Shown in pieces: positions 7,906-16,348 of a DNA stretch of 64,000 nucleotides. A model generated the notes under the pieces. The model saw only the letters and a list, made by a program, of their open reading frames with translations, was not told the origin of the DNA and searched no databases. Source of the stretch: Dietzia sp. ANT_WB102 (GTDB lineage: Bacteria; Actinomycetota; Actinomycetes; Mycobacteriales; Mycobacteriaceae); assembly GCF_008369165.1 (NCBI RefSeq), contig NZ_VOBA01000002.1:496001-560000 (forward strand), written 5' to 3'. How positions within the stretch are numbered: the first letter of the stretch is position 1; each line of letters starts with the position of its first letter. A program made the translations under genes and the position numbers.

Positions 7906-9666
7906 TCAGAATGGTGGTGGGTCGATGAGTTCGTCGAGGTGGTCGTGGAGGAGGGTTCGGATGCCCTTTTCGATGTCGCTGTGGTGGGGTGTGTTGCGGG
8001 CCCACCAGCGACTGACGGTGTTGGGGCTGGTCTGGTTGGCTGCGGGGTCGTTGTTGCTCGTGCCTGAAGTGGGCGCGGGTGCGGTGCGGGCGTGTTCGGT
8101 GCGGGCGCGTTCGGTGCGGTGGCGGGTGGCGCGGCGGGACCAGAAGGTCGGCTCGGCGTCGGTGGGGTCGGTGTCGGTGGGGTCGGGGTTGCGGGGTTGT
8201 TGGCGTTGCCATGCCTGGGTCTCGGCATCGGCCTGCTCGCGCCGGTACTGCGCCAGCGGCCCGCAGGGGCGGGTGCGCATGGTGGAGCCGTCCGGGGTGG
8301 TCACGTGCAGGGTGCCGTCGGGCGCGAGGGTGTAGCTCCAGTCGGAGAATGTTTTGAACCGGTGATGGCGCCGGCACAGGCACACCAGGTTGCCTTCGAC
8401 GGTGTGACCACCACGGTCGGGGTCGGCGTGGTTGAACGGGGCGGCATGGTCGAGGTCGCAGTGGTCGGCCGGCACCGCGCAGCCGGGGTGGCGGCAGGTG
8501 CCATCGCGCAACCGGATCCGGCGGGCCAGCGCGGCGCCGGGCCGGTAGGTCAGGGCGGCCCGGGCGTCGTCGGCGGCGCCGATACCGGGATCGAGGCGCT
8601 CGAGGCTGGCGCCGTCGCTGGCGGCGAGCAGGTCCAGCAACGCCTGCAGGGCGGCCTGACCGGTGCGGGTGAACTCCACCCGCACCCCACCCTCATCGCG
8701 GGCATCATTGCCGGTGGCGATGACGGTGACCTGCGGCCGCAACGGCACCAATCCCACACCAGCAGCACCGCCGGCGCCGGGTCGACCGGCAGCGCCGGGG
8801 GGACCGGTGAGGCCGGTATCGCCACAGAGCAGGGACATCAGCGCATCCGCGCGACGCTCGGCCAGGGAATAGTCCTCGTCCTTGTCGCGGGCGGCGCCGT
8901 CGTCGCCGGCGGTGGCCGCATCAACGTTGGCGGCGGTGTTGGCCCGGGCTTGGGCGTCGGCGTACTTGTGGTCGGCCACGCGGTGGTCCAGCGCCTCGGC
9001 CAGCACGGCGGCCTCTTCGGTGGCCAGTGTCGCCGACACACTCGACATCCCGTCGATGCCTTTGTGGAACCGCACGCCCCGGGTGCGCGCGGCCTCCCGG
9101 CGGCGCAGGCGCAGACCGTCGGCGTCGTAGCGGGCGATGATCGCATCAACGTTGCCGCGGACCGCTTTCTCCCCCAACCGGATCCCGCCCTCGATCGCGG
9201 CGAGGTAATCCTCCACGACCTGCTGCTGCACCAACTCCAGCACGTCGACGTGGACGGTGGCCATCTGCGAGGCCAGCACCTGCGCGGCACGCTGATCGAG
9301 CCGCCCCGCCGACAGCGCGGCCAGCACCGCCGGATACCGGGTATGCAGATCGAACGCGAAGGTGATCATCGCCTCGGCCCGCCTAGTCGAGACCGCCATC
9401 ACCGCCACCACATACCCGACCGCCACCTCGACCGGATCGACCACCGCATGCCCGGGCCGACACTCACCCGCCCCCACCCCGGACTCCTCCTGACGCTGAC
9501 ACTGGCGAAACAACTCGTAACAGGCCACCAACCGCTGCGCCGCCGCCCGATTCTCCGCCATCCACCCCGCACGCACGTCCGCACGCAGGCCAGCTAATGG
9601 ACTCGACGAGAACGACGACGACGAGGGGGACGAGGTACTGGTTGCGTGATCAACGTTGTCTCCCAC
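7906..9666 (-). CDS. DUF222 / HNH endonuclease protein (13E12-repeat family)
   Basis: 586 residues. The N-terminus (about 30-400) has the DUF222 pattern: long helices with RRAEAMITFAFDLHTRYP, LSAGRLDQRAAQVLA and SVSATLATEEAAVLAEAL. The HNH nuclease domain follows at about 430-490 (CRHPGC, then CDLDHAAPFNHADPDRGG, then NLVCLCRRHHRFK) with the expected zinc cysteines and catalytic histidine. A Ser-rich N-terminus and a Pro/Thr-rich C-terminus flank these. The family is often present in many copies in Mycobacteriales and is thought to be linked to mobile DNA. Its real role is unproven. The gene lies near the broken end of the siderophore genes. Confidence 0.88.
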   Translation of the reverse strand: MGDNVDHATSTSSPSSSSFSSSPLAGLRADVRAGWMAENRAAAQRLVACYELFRQCQRQEESGVGAGECRPGHAVVDPVEVAVGYVVAVMAVSTRRAEAMITFAFDLHTRYPAVLAALSAGRLDQRAAQVLASQMATVHVDVLELVQQQVVEDYLAAIEGGIRLGEKAVRGNVDAIIARYDADGLRLRRREAARTRGVRFHKGIDGMSSVSATLATEEAAVLAEALDHRVADHKYADAQARANTAANVDAATAGDDGAARDKDEDYSLAERRADALMSLLCGDTGLTGPPGAAGRPGAGGAAGVGLVPLRPQVTVIATGNDARDEGGVRVEFTRTGQAALQALLDLLAASDGASLERLDPGIGAADDARAALTYRPGAALARRIRLRDGTCRHPGCAVPADHCDLDHAAPFNHADPDRGGHTVEGNLVCLCRRHHRFKTFSDWSYTLAPDGTLHVTTPDGSTMRTRPCGPLAQYRREQADAETQAWQRQQPRNPDPTDTDPTDAEPTFWSRRATRHRTERARTEHARTAPAPTSGTSNNDPAANQTSPNTVSRWWARNTPHHSDIEKGIRTLLHDHLDELIDPPPF

Positions 9667-9770
9667 GAGTCCAGCCCCTCCGGTGCCGCCGTTGCCCTAT
9701 CGAATGGGTGTTCTATTCTACGTGCGGGGGTCCGATACGGCAAGGGTGAACAGCGCCTGAGATTAATGTC

Positions 9771-9785
9771 AGCCCATAGTGGGCT
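9771..9785. terminator. Short hairpin between the HNH gene and the secreted-protein gene
   Basis: AGCCCA and TGGGCT form a 6-bp stem with a TAG loop in the divergent intergenic region. Without a clear T tract this may be a regulatory hairpin rather than a terminator. Confidence 0.25.
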
Positions 9786-9906
9786 TTGACGGTCGATGGG
9801 GCTATAACGCCTGAGTAGACACCGCCCACTTCGACCGGAAGTATGATGCACTCTTCCTAACGGTTTGGGGTGGATGCCCCGCGAAGTTCAACCTCGGAGG
9901 CGTTCC

Positions 9907-10425
9907 ATGTCCAAGTTCCTCACGTATGCCGGATCACTCGCTACCGCACTTCTCGTCGTCTCGGCGGGAAGCGCAGCAGCCCAGGGTTCAGGAGCCGCCG
10001 GCTCGAACTCTGTTCCCGGATCGATGGAATCCAAGGGGGGTTTCTTGGGCCAGGTCGGAGAATTGGCCCCCGCTTCCGTCACGGGTTCTCTGCCCGGCTA
10101 CGCCACCGGGCCGCTGGGGTCCGCCGCCACGCTTATCTGCAACGTCGGTTCCGCGGCGGGCGCCGCCGCCACCGTTATGGGGGCGCCAATGCAGGTGCCT
10201 GTCGGCATCATCTGCATGGCTCTGAACCCGGCCGCTGAGTCCGCGGATGCCTTGCTCCAGGGGGACGTCGAGGGGTCTGTCAGCGCAGTGCTCGCGGGTG
10301 TGCCGCTGGTTGGCGCCTCGCTCGAGGGCCAGGTCGATACCGGGTCCGCCACGGAGTCTGTAGAGGGCTCGGTGGGTGAGCGGCTGGGGTCACTTGCCGA
10401 GACCTCGTTGTCGCCGCAGAACTGA
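9907..10425 (+). CDS. Secreted protein of unknown function
   Basis: 172 residues. A typical Sec signal peptide (MSKFLTYAGSLATALLVVSAG, then SAAAQ with probable cleavage after AAA or AQ near residue 26) is followed by a small Gly/Ala/Ser-rich mature domain with only two cysteines (LICNVGS and IICMALNP), which could form one disulfide. No family is recognised. GGAGG at 9895-9899 precedes the ATG at 9907; an in-frame codon upstream (9865) would place the signal peptide internally and was rejected. It sits between the HNH gene and the truncated siderophore acetyltransferase, with hairpins after its stop. Confidence 0.72.
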   Translation: MSKFLTYAGSLATALLVVSAGSAAAQGSGAAGSNSVPGSMESKGGFLGQVGELAPASVTGSLPGYATGPLGSAATLICNVGSAAGAAATVMGAPMQVPVGIICMALNPAAESADALLQGDVEGSVSAVLAGVPLVGASLEGQVDTGSATESVEGSVGERLGSLAETSLSPQN

Positions 10426-10435
10426 CCCCGATCCC

Positions 10436-10492
10436 GGCTCCCGAGTATCGGAGCCTTGTATCGCGACTGCGGCTGGGCCTGACACAGTCGCG
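10436..10492. terminator. Two tandem hairpins between convergent genes
   Basis: GGCTCC/GGAGCC (10436-10455, 6 bp) is followed by CGCGACTG/CAGTCGCG (10462-10492, 8 bp perfect). They fill the space between the secreted-protein stop and the acetyltransferase stop and may end transcription from both sides. Confidence 0.5.
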
Positions 10493-10499
10493 GCTGGAC

Positions 10500-10949
10500 C
10501 TACCGCTGGCTCCGGCCGAAAGCGTGCGGCTCGATCGCACCCATCACGGCCTCGGACGTCCCGGGTACCGGGGTGCGGGCCGGCGCGACGAGCAAGTGCA
10601 TCCCGAGATCGCCGGGCTCGTGCGGGTATCGACCGACGAGCTCGACGACGGCTGGGTCGTAGAACACCGCCAGGCCCACGCGCAGGCCGTCGATGCGCAC
10701 CATGTGCAAGGACCGGTGCGGGTTCGCCGACCAGTCGGACAGGGACGCCTCGACCTGCGTCGGGGTCGTGCCCCGCAGCCCCCAGTAGGCCGAACCAGGG
10801 TGATCGAACCAGGCGTGGAGGGTGTGGACGGTGTCGGCGTCGAGTGTCAGGGACTCGAGAGTGACCAACCCGGCGGGAGAGTGGAAGGTGCTGGTCCGGG
10901 TGGAGCTGGTGCAGGTGAGGTCGGTATAGGTCTGTGCGTTGGTGGTCAT
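10500..10949 (-). pseudogene. Truncated siderophore N-hydroxy-amine acyltransferase (DesC/IucB-like)
   Basis: GNAT-type enzyme that acylates N-hydroxy-cadaverine or N-hydroxylysine in hydroxamate siderophore synthesis. The visible part matches the family well: FDHPGSAYWGLRG (about 48-60), the YDPAVVELVGRYPHEPGDLGMHLLVAP segment (about 97-123; quoted only in part as motifs), and the start of the next helix, TSEAVMGAI. It then ends after 149 residues with an unrelated tail (EPHAFGRSQR). Relatives are about 180-200 residues, with a VVVEPDVRN strand and acetyl-CoA contacts in the missing part. No frame downstream carries the lost segment, so this is a real truncation rather than a simple frameshift. 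The start overlaps the stop of the hydroxylase gene by 4 bases. It is probably inactive. Confidence 0.72.
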
Positions 10950-12316
10950 CGTGCCTCCTGATGCCGGGCAGCGGGAGCGCCGAACTGCTGGAACCCGATC
11001 GAGGACTCGATCGGGTAGACCTCGCGGCCGCAGATGCCGCGCAGGATGATGCTGTTGCGCATGGCGCCCATGCCCAGGTCAGGGGCGGTGAGCCCGTGGG
11101 TGTGCTCCTCGGCGTTCTGGACGTGGATGAACGCGTGCGCTCGATCGACCGTGTGGTCGCGGGTCACGCGGTAGCGGCCACGCTCGTCCCGGTCGATCTC
11201 GTCGGCGATCCCGTCGAGGAATCGCGGCGGCGTGGGGGAGTAGCCCGTCGCGAGGACGAGCCCCTCCGTGTGGTGGGTCCACGGCCTGCCTGTGTCGGTG
11301 CAGTGCAGGTCCAGGCGAAGGGCGGCACCGGTGGTGGGGTCGGCCTCCCGGCTGGCACCGTCGAGGGCGGTGGCGGCCGCCAGCAGCCCGGTGTCCAGGC
11401 CCTGCACCGAGCGGCGGTATAGCAGGTCGTGGATCAGGTTAATCAGCTCGGCGTCGATGCCTTTGTACAGGGAGCGCTGCTCCCGCAGCATCCGGTCTCG
11501 TCGGTCCGGGGGCAGCGCGTGGAAGTGGTCGATGTACTCCGGCGAGGTCATCTCGAGCGTGAGCTTGGTGTACTCCATCGGGAAGAACCGCGGCGAGCGG
11601 GTCACCCAGTCGATCCGCGGGCCGGCCGCCCCGGAGGCGAACAGCAGATCGTGGTAGATCTCCGCAGCCGACTGGCCACTACCCACCACGGTCACCGACC
11701 CGAGTGAGAGCAGATCTTCCCGCCGGTGGAGGTAGTCGGAGGCGTGGAGAGCCGCAGTGCCGCCACCGTCGAGCGGGTCCACCTCGATCGGCGTCCAGGG
11801 CGTGGTGCCGATCCCCAGCTCCAGGTGCCGGGCGCGATAGTTCTCGGTGCCCTCGGAGGTGATGGCGGTGACCCGGTAGACGGAGGACTCGTCGTCGCCC
11901 TCCTCCTCCCTTTGGACATCGACCACCTCGCGTCCCCATCGCACGCCGCGGACCCGGTCCGCGGCCCATCGACAGTAGGCGTCGTACTCCGCACGGAGTG
12001 GTTGGAAGTCTTCCCGGATGTAAAAGGGATATAGGCGCCCAATCTCTTTGAGGTAGGCGAGGAACGAGTACGGCGATGTGGGGTCGGCCAACGTGACCAG
12101 GTCGGCGAGGAACGGCACCTGGATGCTGGCATCGTCGAACATGAGCCCGTGGTGCCAGGCGAAGCCGTCGCGGGCATCGAGGAAGACCGCGTCGAGACCG
12201 AGTGGTTCGGACAGGCAGGCCAGGCCGAGGTTGAACGGCCCGATACCGACGCCGAGCAGGTCGTGGACGTGCTCGGGGTGCCGGGACCTCCGGGCGCGGG
12301 GGGCGCTCGCGCTCAT
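10946..12316 (-). CDS. Lysine/ornithine/cadaverine N-monooxygenase of siderophore synthesis (DesB/IucD-like)
   Basis: FAD- and NADPH-dependent N-hydroxylase of 456 residues, about full length. DLLGVGIGPFNLGLACL (near residue 20) is the FAD-binding loop; FAWHHGLMFDDASIQVPFL is the characteristic substrate-side motif of this family; VTVVGSGQSAAEIYHDLL (about 207-224) is the NADPH-binding loop; LATGYSPTPP is the C-terminal FAD-contact motif. Given the adjacent decarboxylase the substrate is probably cadaverine, as in desferrioxamine synthesis, though lysine is possible. It overlaps the decarboxylase stop by 4 bases and the acetyltransferase start by 4 bases, forming one operon. The gene appears intact while both partners are damaged. 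Confidence 0.85.
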   Translation of the reverse strand: MSASAPRARRSRHPEHVHDLLGVGIGPFNLGLACLSEPLGLDAVFLDARDGFAWHHGLMFDDASIQVPFLADLVTLADPTSPYSFLAYLKEIGRLYPFYIREDFQPLRAEYDAYCRWAADRVRGVRWGREVVDVQREEEGDDESSVYRVTAITSEGTENYRARHLELGIGTTPWTPIEVDPLDGGGTAALHASDYLHRREDLLSLGSVTVVGSGQSAAEIYHDLLFASGAAGPRIDWVTRSPRFFPMEYTKLTLEMTSPEYIDHFHALPPDRRDRMLREQRSLYKGIDAELINLIHDLLYRRSVQGLDTGLLAAATALDGASREADPTTGAALRLDLHCTDTGRPWTHHTEGLVLATGYSPTPPRFLDGIADEIDRDERGRYRVTRDHTVDRAHAFIHVQNAEEHTHGLTAPDLGMGAMRNSIILRGICGREVYPIESSIGFQQFGAPAARHQEAR

Positions 12317-13853
12317 GTCAGCACCCCCGCGGTCGTGGCCTGTCGCATCCCCTCGGCGAGGTAGCTCGCGGCGTCGCGGACGTCGGCCAGAACGGCGTCC
12401 ACGTCGTCGTCCTCCAGGTTCGGATCGAGGACCGTCAGCTTGAGACTGGGCCGGCCGTCCACGACCGTCGATGCGACGAGCGAGCGCCCCTCCGCGAATA
12501 GCGCGTCGCGGACGGGGCGGACGAGGGCATCGGCCTCGTCGTCGGTAACGGGACGGTCAGGCGCGGTCACCGCGGGGCGGGGACGGAACAGCACGGTCGA
12601 CAGGTCGGGGCGGCGCACCAGTTCGAGTTCCGGGTCGGCGTCGATCGTCCGTCCGATCCGGGCGGCGACGTCGATCGCCCCGTCCAGCAGGCGCCCGATG
12701 CCGTCGGCGCCCATCACCCGCAGCGTCATCCACAGTTTGAGAGCGTCGAAACGGCGGGTGGTCTGCAGGGACTTGTCCACGGCGTGGTCCTCGCCGTCGG
12801 CGGGGTTGAGGTAGTTGGCGCTCACGGTGGAGTGGCGGAAGCCCGAACCGTCGCGTAACAGCAGCGCCGAGGCGGCCACCGGGAGGAAGAAGGTCTTGTG
12901 GAAGTCCACCGTCACCGAGTCGGCGAGCTCGATCCCGTCGAGCAGGTCCCGGCGCGTGGGGGAGACCAGGAGCCCGCCGCCGTAGGCCGCGTCGACGTGC
13001 AGCCAGACGTCGTGGCGGCGACAGATCCCGCCGACCTCCCGCAGAGGGTCAATCGCTCCGTGGTCGGTCGTACCGGCGACGGCGACGACCGCCGCGACCT
13101 CGTCCCCGGCGTCGGCCAGTGCGGACAGGGTCCGGTCTAGGGTGGCGGGGTCCATGCGATCGCCGTCGCCGGGCAGGGTGATGACGGCGTCCGGGGCGAG
13201 TCCCAGCAGGCGGGCCGCTTTGATCACGCTGAGGTGCGCGTGTTCGCCGGTGACGATGCGCATCCGGGACAGTCGGGCGCCGCGGTCCGTGTCCCGACCT
13301 GCAACCCGGCGCCCGGGGGCCGGTCGGGCGAGACGGTCCTCGCGGGCGGTGAACAGGCCCTGCAGGTTGGAGGCGGTACCGCCGGTGGTGAAGACGCCGT
13401 CCGGGCGAGGGGCGGCCGGGCCGGAACTTGAGGTGACGCGGGAGTGCCGAGGGGTGACGCCGAAACCGATGAGGTCGGTGACCCAGTCGACGAGCTTCTG
13501 TTCGATCAGACACGCCGAGGTGCCCTGGTCCCATGTCTCCACAGCTGTATTGATAGACGTCGCGAGTGCCTCTGCCGCCACCGCCGGGATGGTGATCGGG
13601 CAGTTGAGGTGGGCGAGGTAGCGCGGGTGGTGGTAGCCGACCGCGTGGTCGAGGTAGAGCTCGCGGACCTCCTCGAGTGCCTCGTCCAGCGTGCCCAGTG
13701 GCGAAGTGAGATCGACGGCGGCGTCTGGGCGGCCAGCGTCGACCGCGACGCGGACGAGCGCGGGGCGGTCCGACTGTCGAGATACAGGCTCACCTCGGCG
13801 GCCGCGGCAGCCAGGGCGGCAGCGTGGTCCTCCCGGTTCCGGCTGCTCAGCAA
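12313..13853 (-). pseudogene. Frameshifted pyridoxal-phosphate decarboxylase of siderophore synthesis (DesA-like)
   Basis: Homologue of the lysine / 2,4-diaminobutyrate decarboxylases that make the diamine for hydroxamate siderophores. The main frame reads back from 12313 through VDFHKTFFLPVAA (PLP lysine), HVDAAYGGG and FTTGGTASNLQ to AVGYHHPRYLAHLNCP and TLDEALEEVRELYLD. It then runs without any start into nonsense. The expected N-terminus (LLSSRNREDHAAALA, then EVSLYLDSRTAP) lies in the next frame, from a TTG at 13853. A one-base shift around 13757-13770, beside a GGGG run, would join them into about 513 residues, the normal length. The shortest uninterrupted version, from a GTG at 13581, would lack about 90 residues. 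A sequencing error cannot be excluded. It leads the leftward operon, behind an iron box. Confidence 0.75.
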
Positions 13854-13910
13854 TGAATCGTAAACAGGGACTCCGACCTACTCGGGGACAGTGGCGCAGC
13901 CGAACGCTAT

Positions 13911-13929
13911 GCAGGTTAGCCTTACCTAA
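13911..13929. promoter_or_regulatory. Iron box (IdeR/DmdR-type operator), biosynthesis side
   Basis: GCAGGTTAGCCTTACCTAA matches the IdeR/DmdR consensus TTAGGTTAGSCTAACCTAA at 16 of 19 positions by my count. It lies about 60 bases upstream of the decarboxylase start, in the divergent promoter region, so iron should repress the leftward siderophore genes. Confidence 0.8.
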
Positions 13930-14032
13930 ACAATAGCGGGGTGGGATGAATCACATTCCGGGGCAAGTGGAGTGGAAACCTCCCGCGGAACTATTGCGCT
14001 GGGCGCCCGGGTGTCGCTACGGTAACGTTCGC

Positions 14033-14051
14033 TAAGGTAAGCCAAGCCTAA
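14033..14051. promoter_or_regulatory. Iron box (IdeR/DmdR-type operator), uptake side
   Basis: TAAGGTAAGCCAAGCCTAA matches the same consensus at 15 of 19 positions. It is 55 bases upstream of the siderophore-binding lipoprotein start. Two boxes about 120 bases apart suggest separate iron-controlled promoters for the two arms. Confidence 0.78.
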
Positions 14052-14105
14052 GTCGCTCGGGTTGGTTTCATACCGGGCGACGATTCACACCAGACGGAGC
14101 CCCCC

Positions 14106-15212
14106 ATGACCGCACCCGCTGCACGATCCCGGCTGACGCTCGACGGGCCCGACGACCCGGCGCGCCCGCGGGCCCGGGCCATCCTCGTGGTCCTCGCGGC
14201 ATTCGCACCGCTCCTGGCCGTGCTGTTCGGGTGCTCGACCGGCGCAGTCGGCGACAGCGGGGAAGGCGGCGCGGGAGGCGAGGTGAAGCGGCAGGGCGAT
14301 TTCCCCCGCACCATCTCGCATGCCTACGGCGAGACCGAGATCGCCGAGGCGCCTCAGCGGGTGGCCACGATCTCCTGGGTCAACGCCGACGTCTCCTTGG
14401 CGCTGGGTGTGGTTCCGGTGGGTATGCCCCGCAACTCGTTCGGCGCCAACGCGAACGGATCCACCGACTGGTTCGACGCGGAACTGGAGGAGGTCGGCGG
14501 TGACATGCCTACGCTCTACTCGGAGACCGACGGGATCAACACCGAGGCGATCGCGGCCCTCGAGCCCGACCTAATCCTGGGTGTCTACTCGGGAATGACC
14601 GCGGAGGAGTACGAGACCCTCTCCAAGATCGCTCCCACCATCGCGATGCCGGAGGGTGACGTCGCGTTTGGCACCGCCTGGCAGGACTCGACCCGGCTCA
14701 TCGGCGAGGCCCTCGGGCGTTCCGATGCGGCCGATGAGCTCATCGCCGACGTCGAGGGCCAGATCCAGCAGGTCGTCGCCGACAGCCCGGGCATCCGCGA
14801 CACGACCTTCATCTACGGCACCGTCGACCCGGACGCCGCGGAGAAGATCTACGCCTTCACCGACGTCGACAACCGGCCCCGCTTCCTCGAACAGCTCGGG
14901 ATGGTGCAGGCACCTGTCATCGCCGAGGCCTCCAGCGGATCGCCCGACGAGTTCGCAGTGACCTGGTCGCCCGAGCGCGCCGACGAGCTGGTCTCCGACA
15001 TCCTCGTCACCTACGCCGCGTCCCCGGAGGTACGCCGGGCCATCGAGGCGGACCCGCTGCTCGGACGCATCCCCGCTGTCGAGGCAGGGCGGATGGTCGT
15101 CCAGACCGATGAGCAGCAGGTCCTCTCGATCTCCGCCTCCTCGCCGCTGAGCCTGCCGTGGGCGCTGGAGAACGTCGTGCCCGACATCATCGCGGCTGCA
15201 GATCGGGCCTGA
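14106..15212 (+). CDS. Siderophore ABC transporter substrate-binding lipoprotein
   Basis: 368 residues, a type III periplasmic-binding fold for iron-siderophore capture at the cell surface. The long N-terminus has basic residues, a hydrophobic core (about 26-40) and the lipobox LFGC, with the lipidated cysteine near residue 43. The mature domain has HAYGETEIAEAPQRVATISW at its start and ALEPDLILGVYSGM midway, both typical of FecB/FhuD-like proteins. It is the first gene of a coupled uptake operon (binding protein, two permeases, ATPase, ferric reductase) under the iron box at 14033. The ligand is probably a hydroxamate siderophore, inferred from the adjacent biosynthetic genes. Confidence 0.88.
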   Translation: MTAPAARSRLTLDGPDDPARPRARAILVVLAAFAPLLAVLFGCSTGAVGDSGEGGAGGEVKRQGDFPRTISHAYGETEIAEAPQRVATISWVNADVSLALGVVPVGMPRNSFGANANGSTDWFDAELEEVGGDMPTLYSETDGINTEAIAALEPDLILGVYSGMTAEEYETLSKIAPTIAMPEGDVAFGTAWQDSTRLIGEALGRSDAADELIADVEGQIQQVVADSPGIRDTTFIYGTVDPDAAEKIYAFTDVDNRPRFLEQLGMVQAPVIAEASSGSPDEFAVTWSPERADELVSDILVTYAASPEVRRAIEADPLLGRIPAVEAGRMVVQTDEQQVLSISASSPLSLPWALENVVPDIIAAADRA

Positions 15213-15232
15213 CGCGCGTGACCAGCTGCGCG

Positions 15233-16348
15233 ATGAGCACCGCGCCACTCGCCCTCCCGGCGGGCGGGCCGGCGGTGCCGGCGGTGCCGGCGGTACCGAC
15301 CGTGCAGGGGCGCCGCCGTGTCGTGATCGGCGCGGTGATCTCGTCGACGTTGCTCGTCGTGGGCGTGGCGCTGTCGTTATTCGTGGGAGCGCGAGCCGTC
15401 GACCCGGCGGTGGTGTGGTCGGTGTTGGCGGCGCTCCCCTCGCGGGTGCTCGCCGGTGACCTCACGGCCACCCTCGCCCCCGGGTCGGGCACAGGGATGG
15501 ACGAAGTTGTGGTGGCCGCCCGGGTTCCCCGCACGATCACCGCGATCCTCGTCGGCGCCGCGCTAGCGGTGGCGGGCGCCGGGCTCCAGGGCGCCACCCG
15601 CAATCCGCTCGGCGACCCGGGCCTGCTCGGGCTGACCGCCGGCGCCGCACTCGGCGTCGTGCTGGGGCTAGCCCTCGTGCCCGCCGCGGGCCCGTCAGCT
15701 GTGGCGTTGTTCGCGGTCGCCGGCTCTCTCGCCGCGGGCATGGTGGTGGTGTGTGCCGGCCGGCTCGGCGCCGACTCCGGCACCGGACTCGTCCTCGCCG
15801 GGGCCGCCGTCACCGCGGGATGCACCGCGGTCACCTCATCCCTGGTCATCGCACTCCCCGGCGTTCTCGACCGGTTCCGCTTTTGGGGCCTGGGCTCAGT
15901 ATCCCGCGCGTCCGCGCCCGAGATCGGTGCCGCCGCGCCGTTCATCCTGCTAGGGCTCGTCCTCGTCCTGGCCGGCGCGGCCACACTCGACGCCCTCGCG
16001 CTCGGCGACGACCTGGCCCGCGGGCTGGGAGTGGGACCCGTCGTCGGGCGTGCCGTCGTCCTGGCAGGTGTGGTGGTCCTGTCCGGGGTAGCCACCGCGA
16101 TCGCCGGCCCCATCGCCTTCCTCGGACTGCTGGTTCCGCACCTGTTGCGGCGGCTGGTGGGGGTGGGCAACCGCGTCGTTCTGGGCCTGTCGGTGATCGT
16201 GGGGCCAGTGGTCCTGCTGTTCGCGGACACGGTCGGGCGTGTGGTCGCCCCGCCCGGAGAGATCGCCGTCGGTGTCATGACCGTGGCGATCGGTGTGCCG
16301 TTCCTCATCGCCCTGCTCCGCGCAAACCGGGGGGTGGGCGGCTCGTGA
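15233..16348 (+). CDS. Iron-siderophore ABC transporter permease (FecCD family), first subunit
   Basis: About nine or ten transmembrane segments in 371 residues. Family signatures include RVPRTITAILVGAALAVAGA and GLQGATRNPLGDPGLLGL (the ATPase-coupling and early helix region) and GPIAFLGLLVPHLLR towards the C-terminus, where the EAA-like coupling helix lies. The ATG at 15233 gives a conventional start; the GTG at 15218 is also possible and neither has a strong ribosome-binding site. The first 30 residues contain a short Pro-Ala-Val repeat (PAVPAVPAVP). The stop overlaps the second permease start (GTGA), consistent with stoichiometric synthesis. Confidence 0.9.
   Translation: MSTAPLALPAGGPAVPAVPAVPTVQGRRRVVIGAVISSTLLVVGVALSLFVGARAVDPAVVWSVLAALPSRVLAGDLTATLAPGSGTGMDEVVVAARVPRTITAILVGAALAVAGAGLQGATRNPLGDPGLLGLTAGAALGVVLGLALVPAAGPSAVALFAVAGSLAAGMVVVCAGRLGADSGTGLVLAGAAVTAGCTAVTSSLVIALPGVLDRFRFWGLGSVSRASAPEIGAAAPFILLGLVLVLAGAATLDALALGDDLARGLGVGPVVGRAVVLAGVVVLSGVATAIAGPIAFLGLLVPHLLRRLVGVGNRVVLGLSVIVGPVVLLFADTVGRVVAPPGEIAVGVMTVAIGVPFLIALLRANRGVGGS

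Noticed and set aside
8092-9597. 501-codon plus-strand frame across the HNH gene
   Set aside because: A Gly/Val-rich shadow of the DUF222/HNH protein without start signals or motifs.
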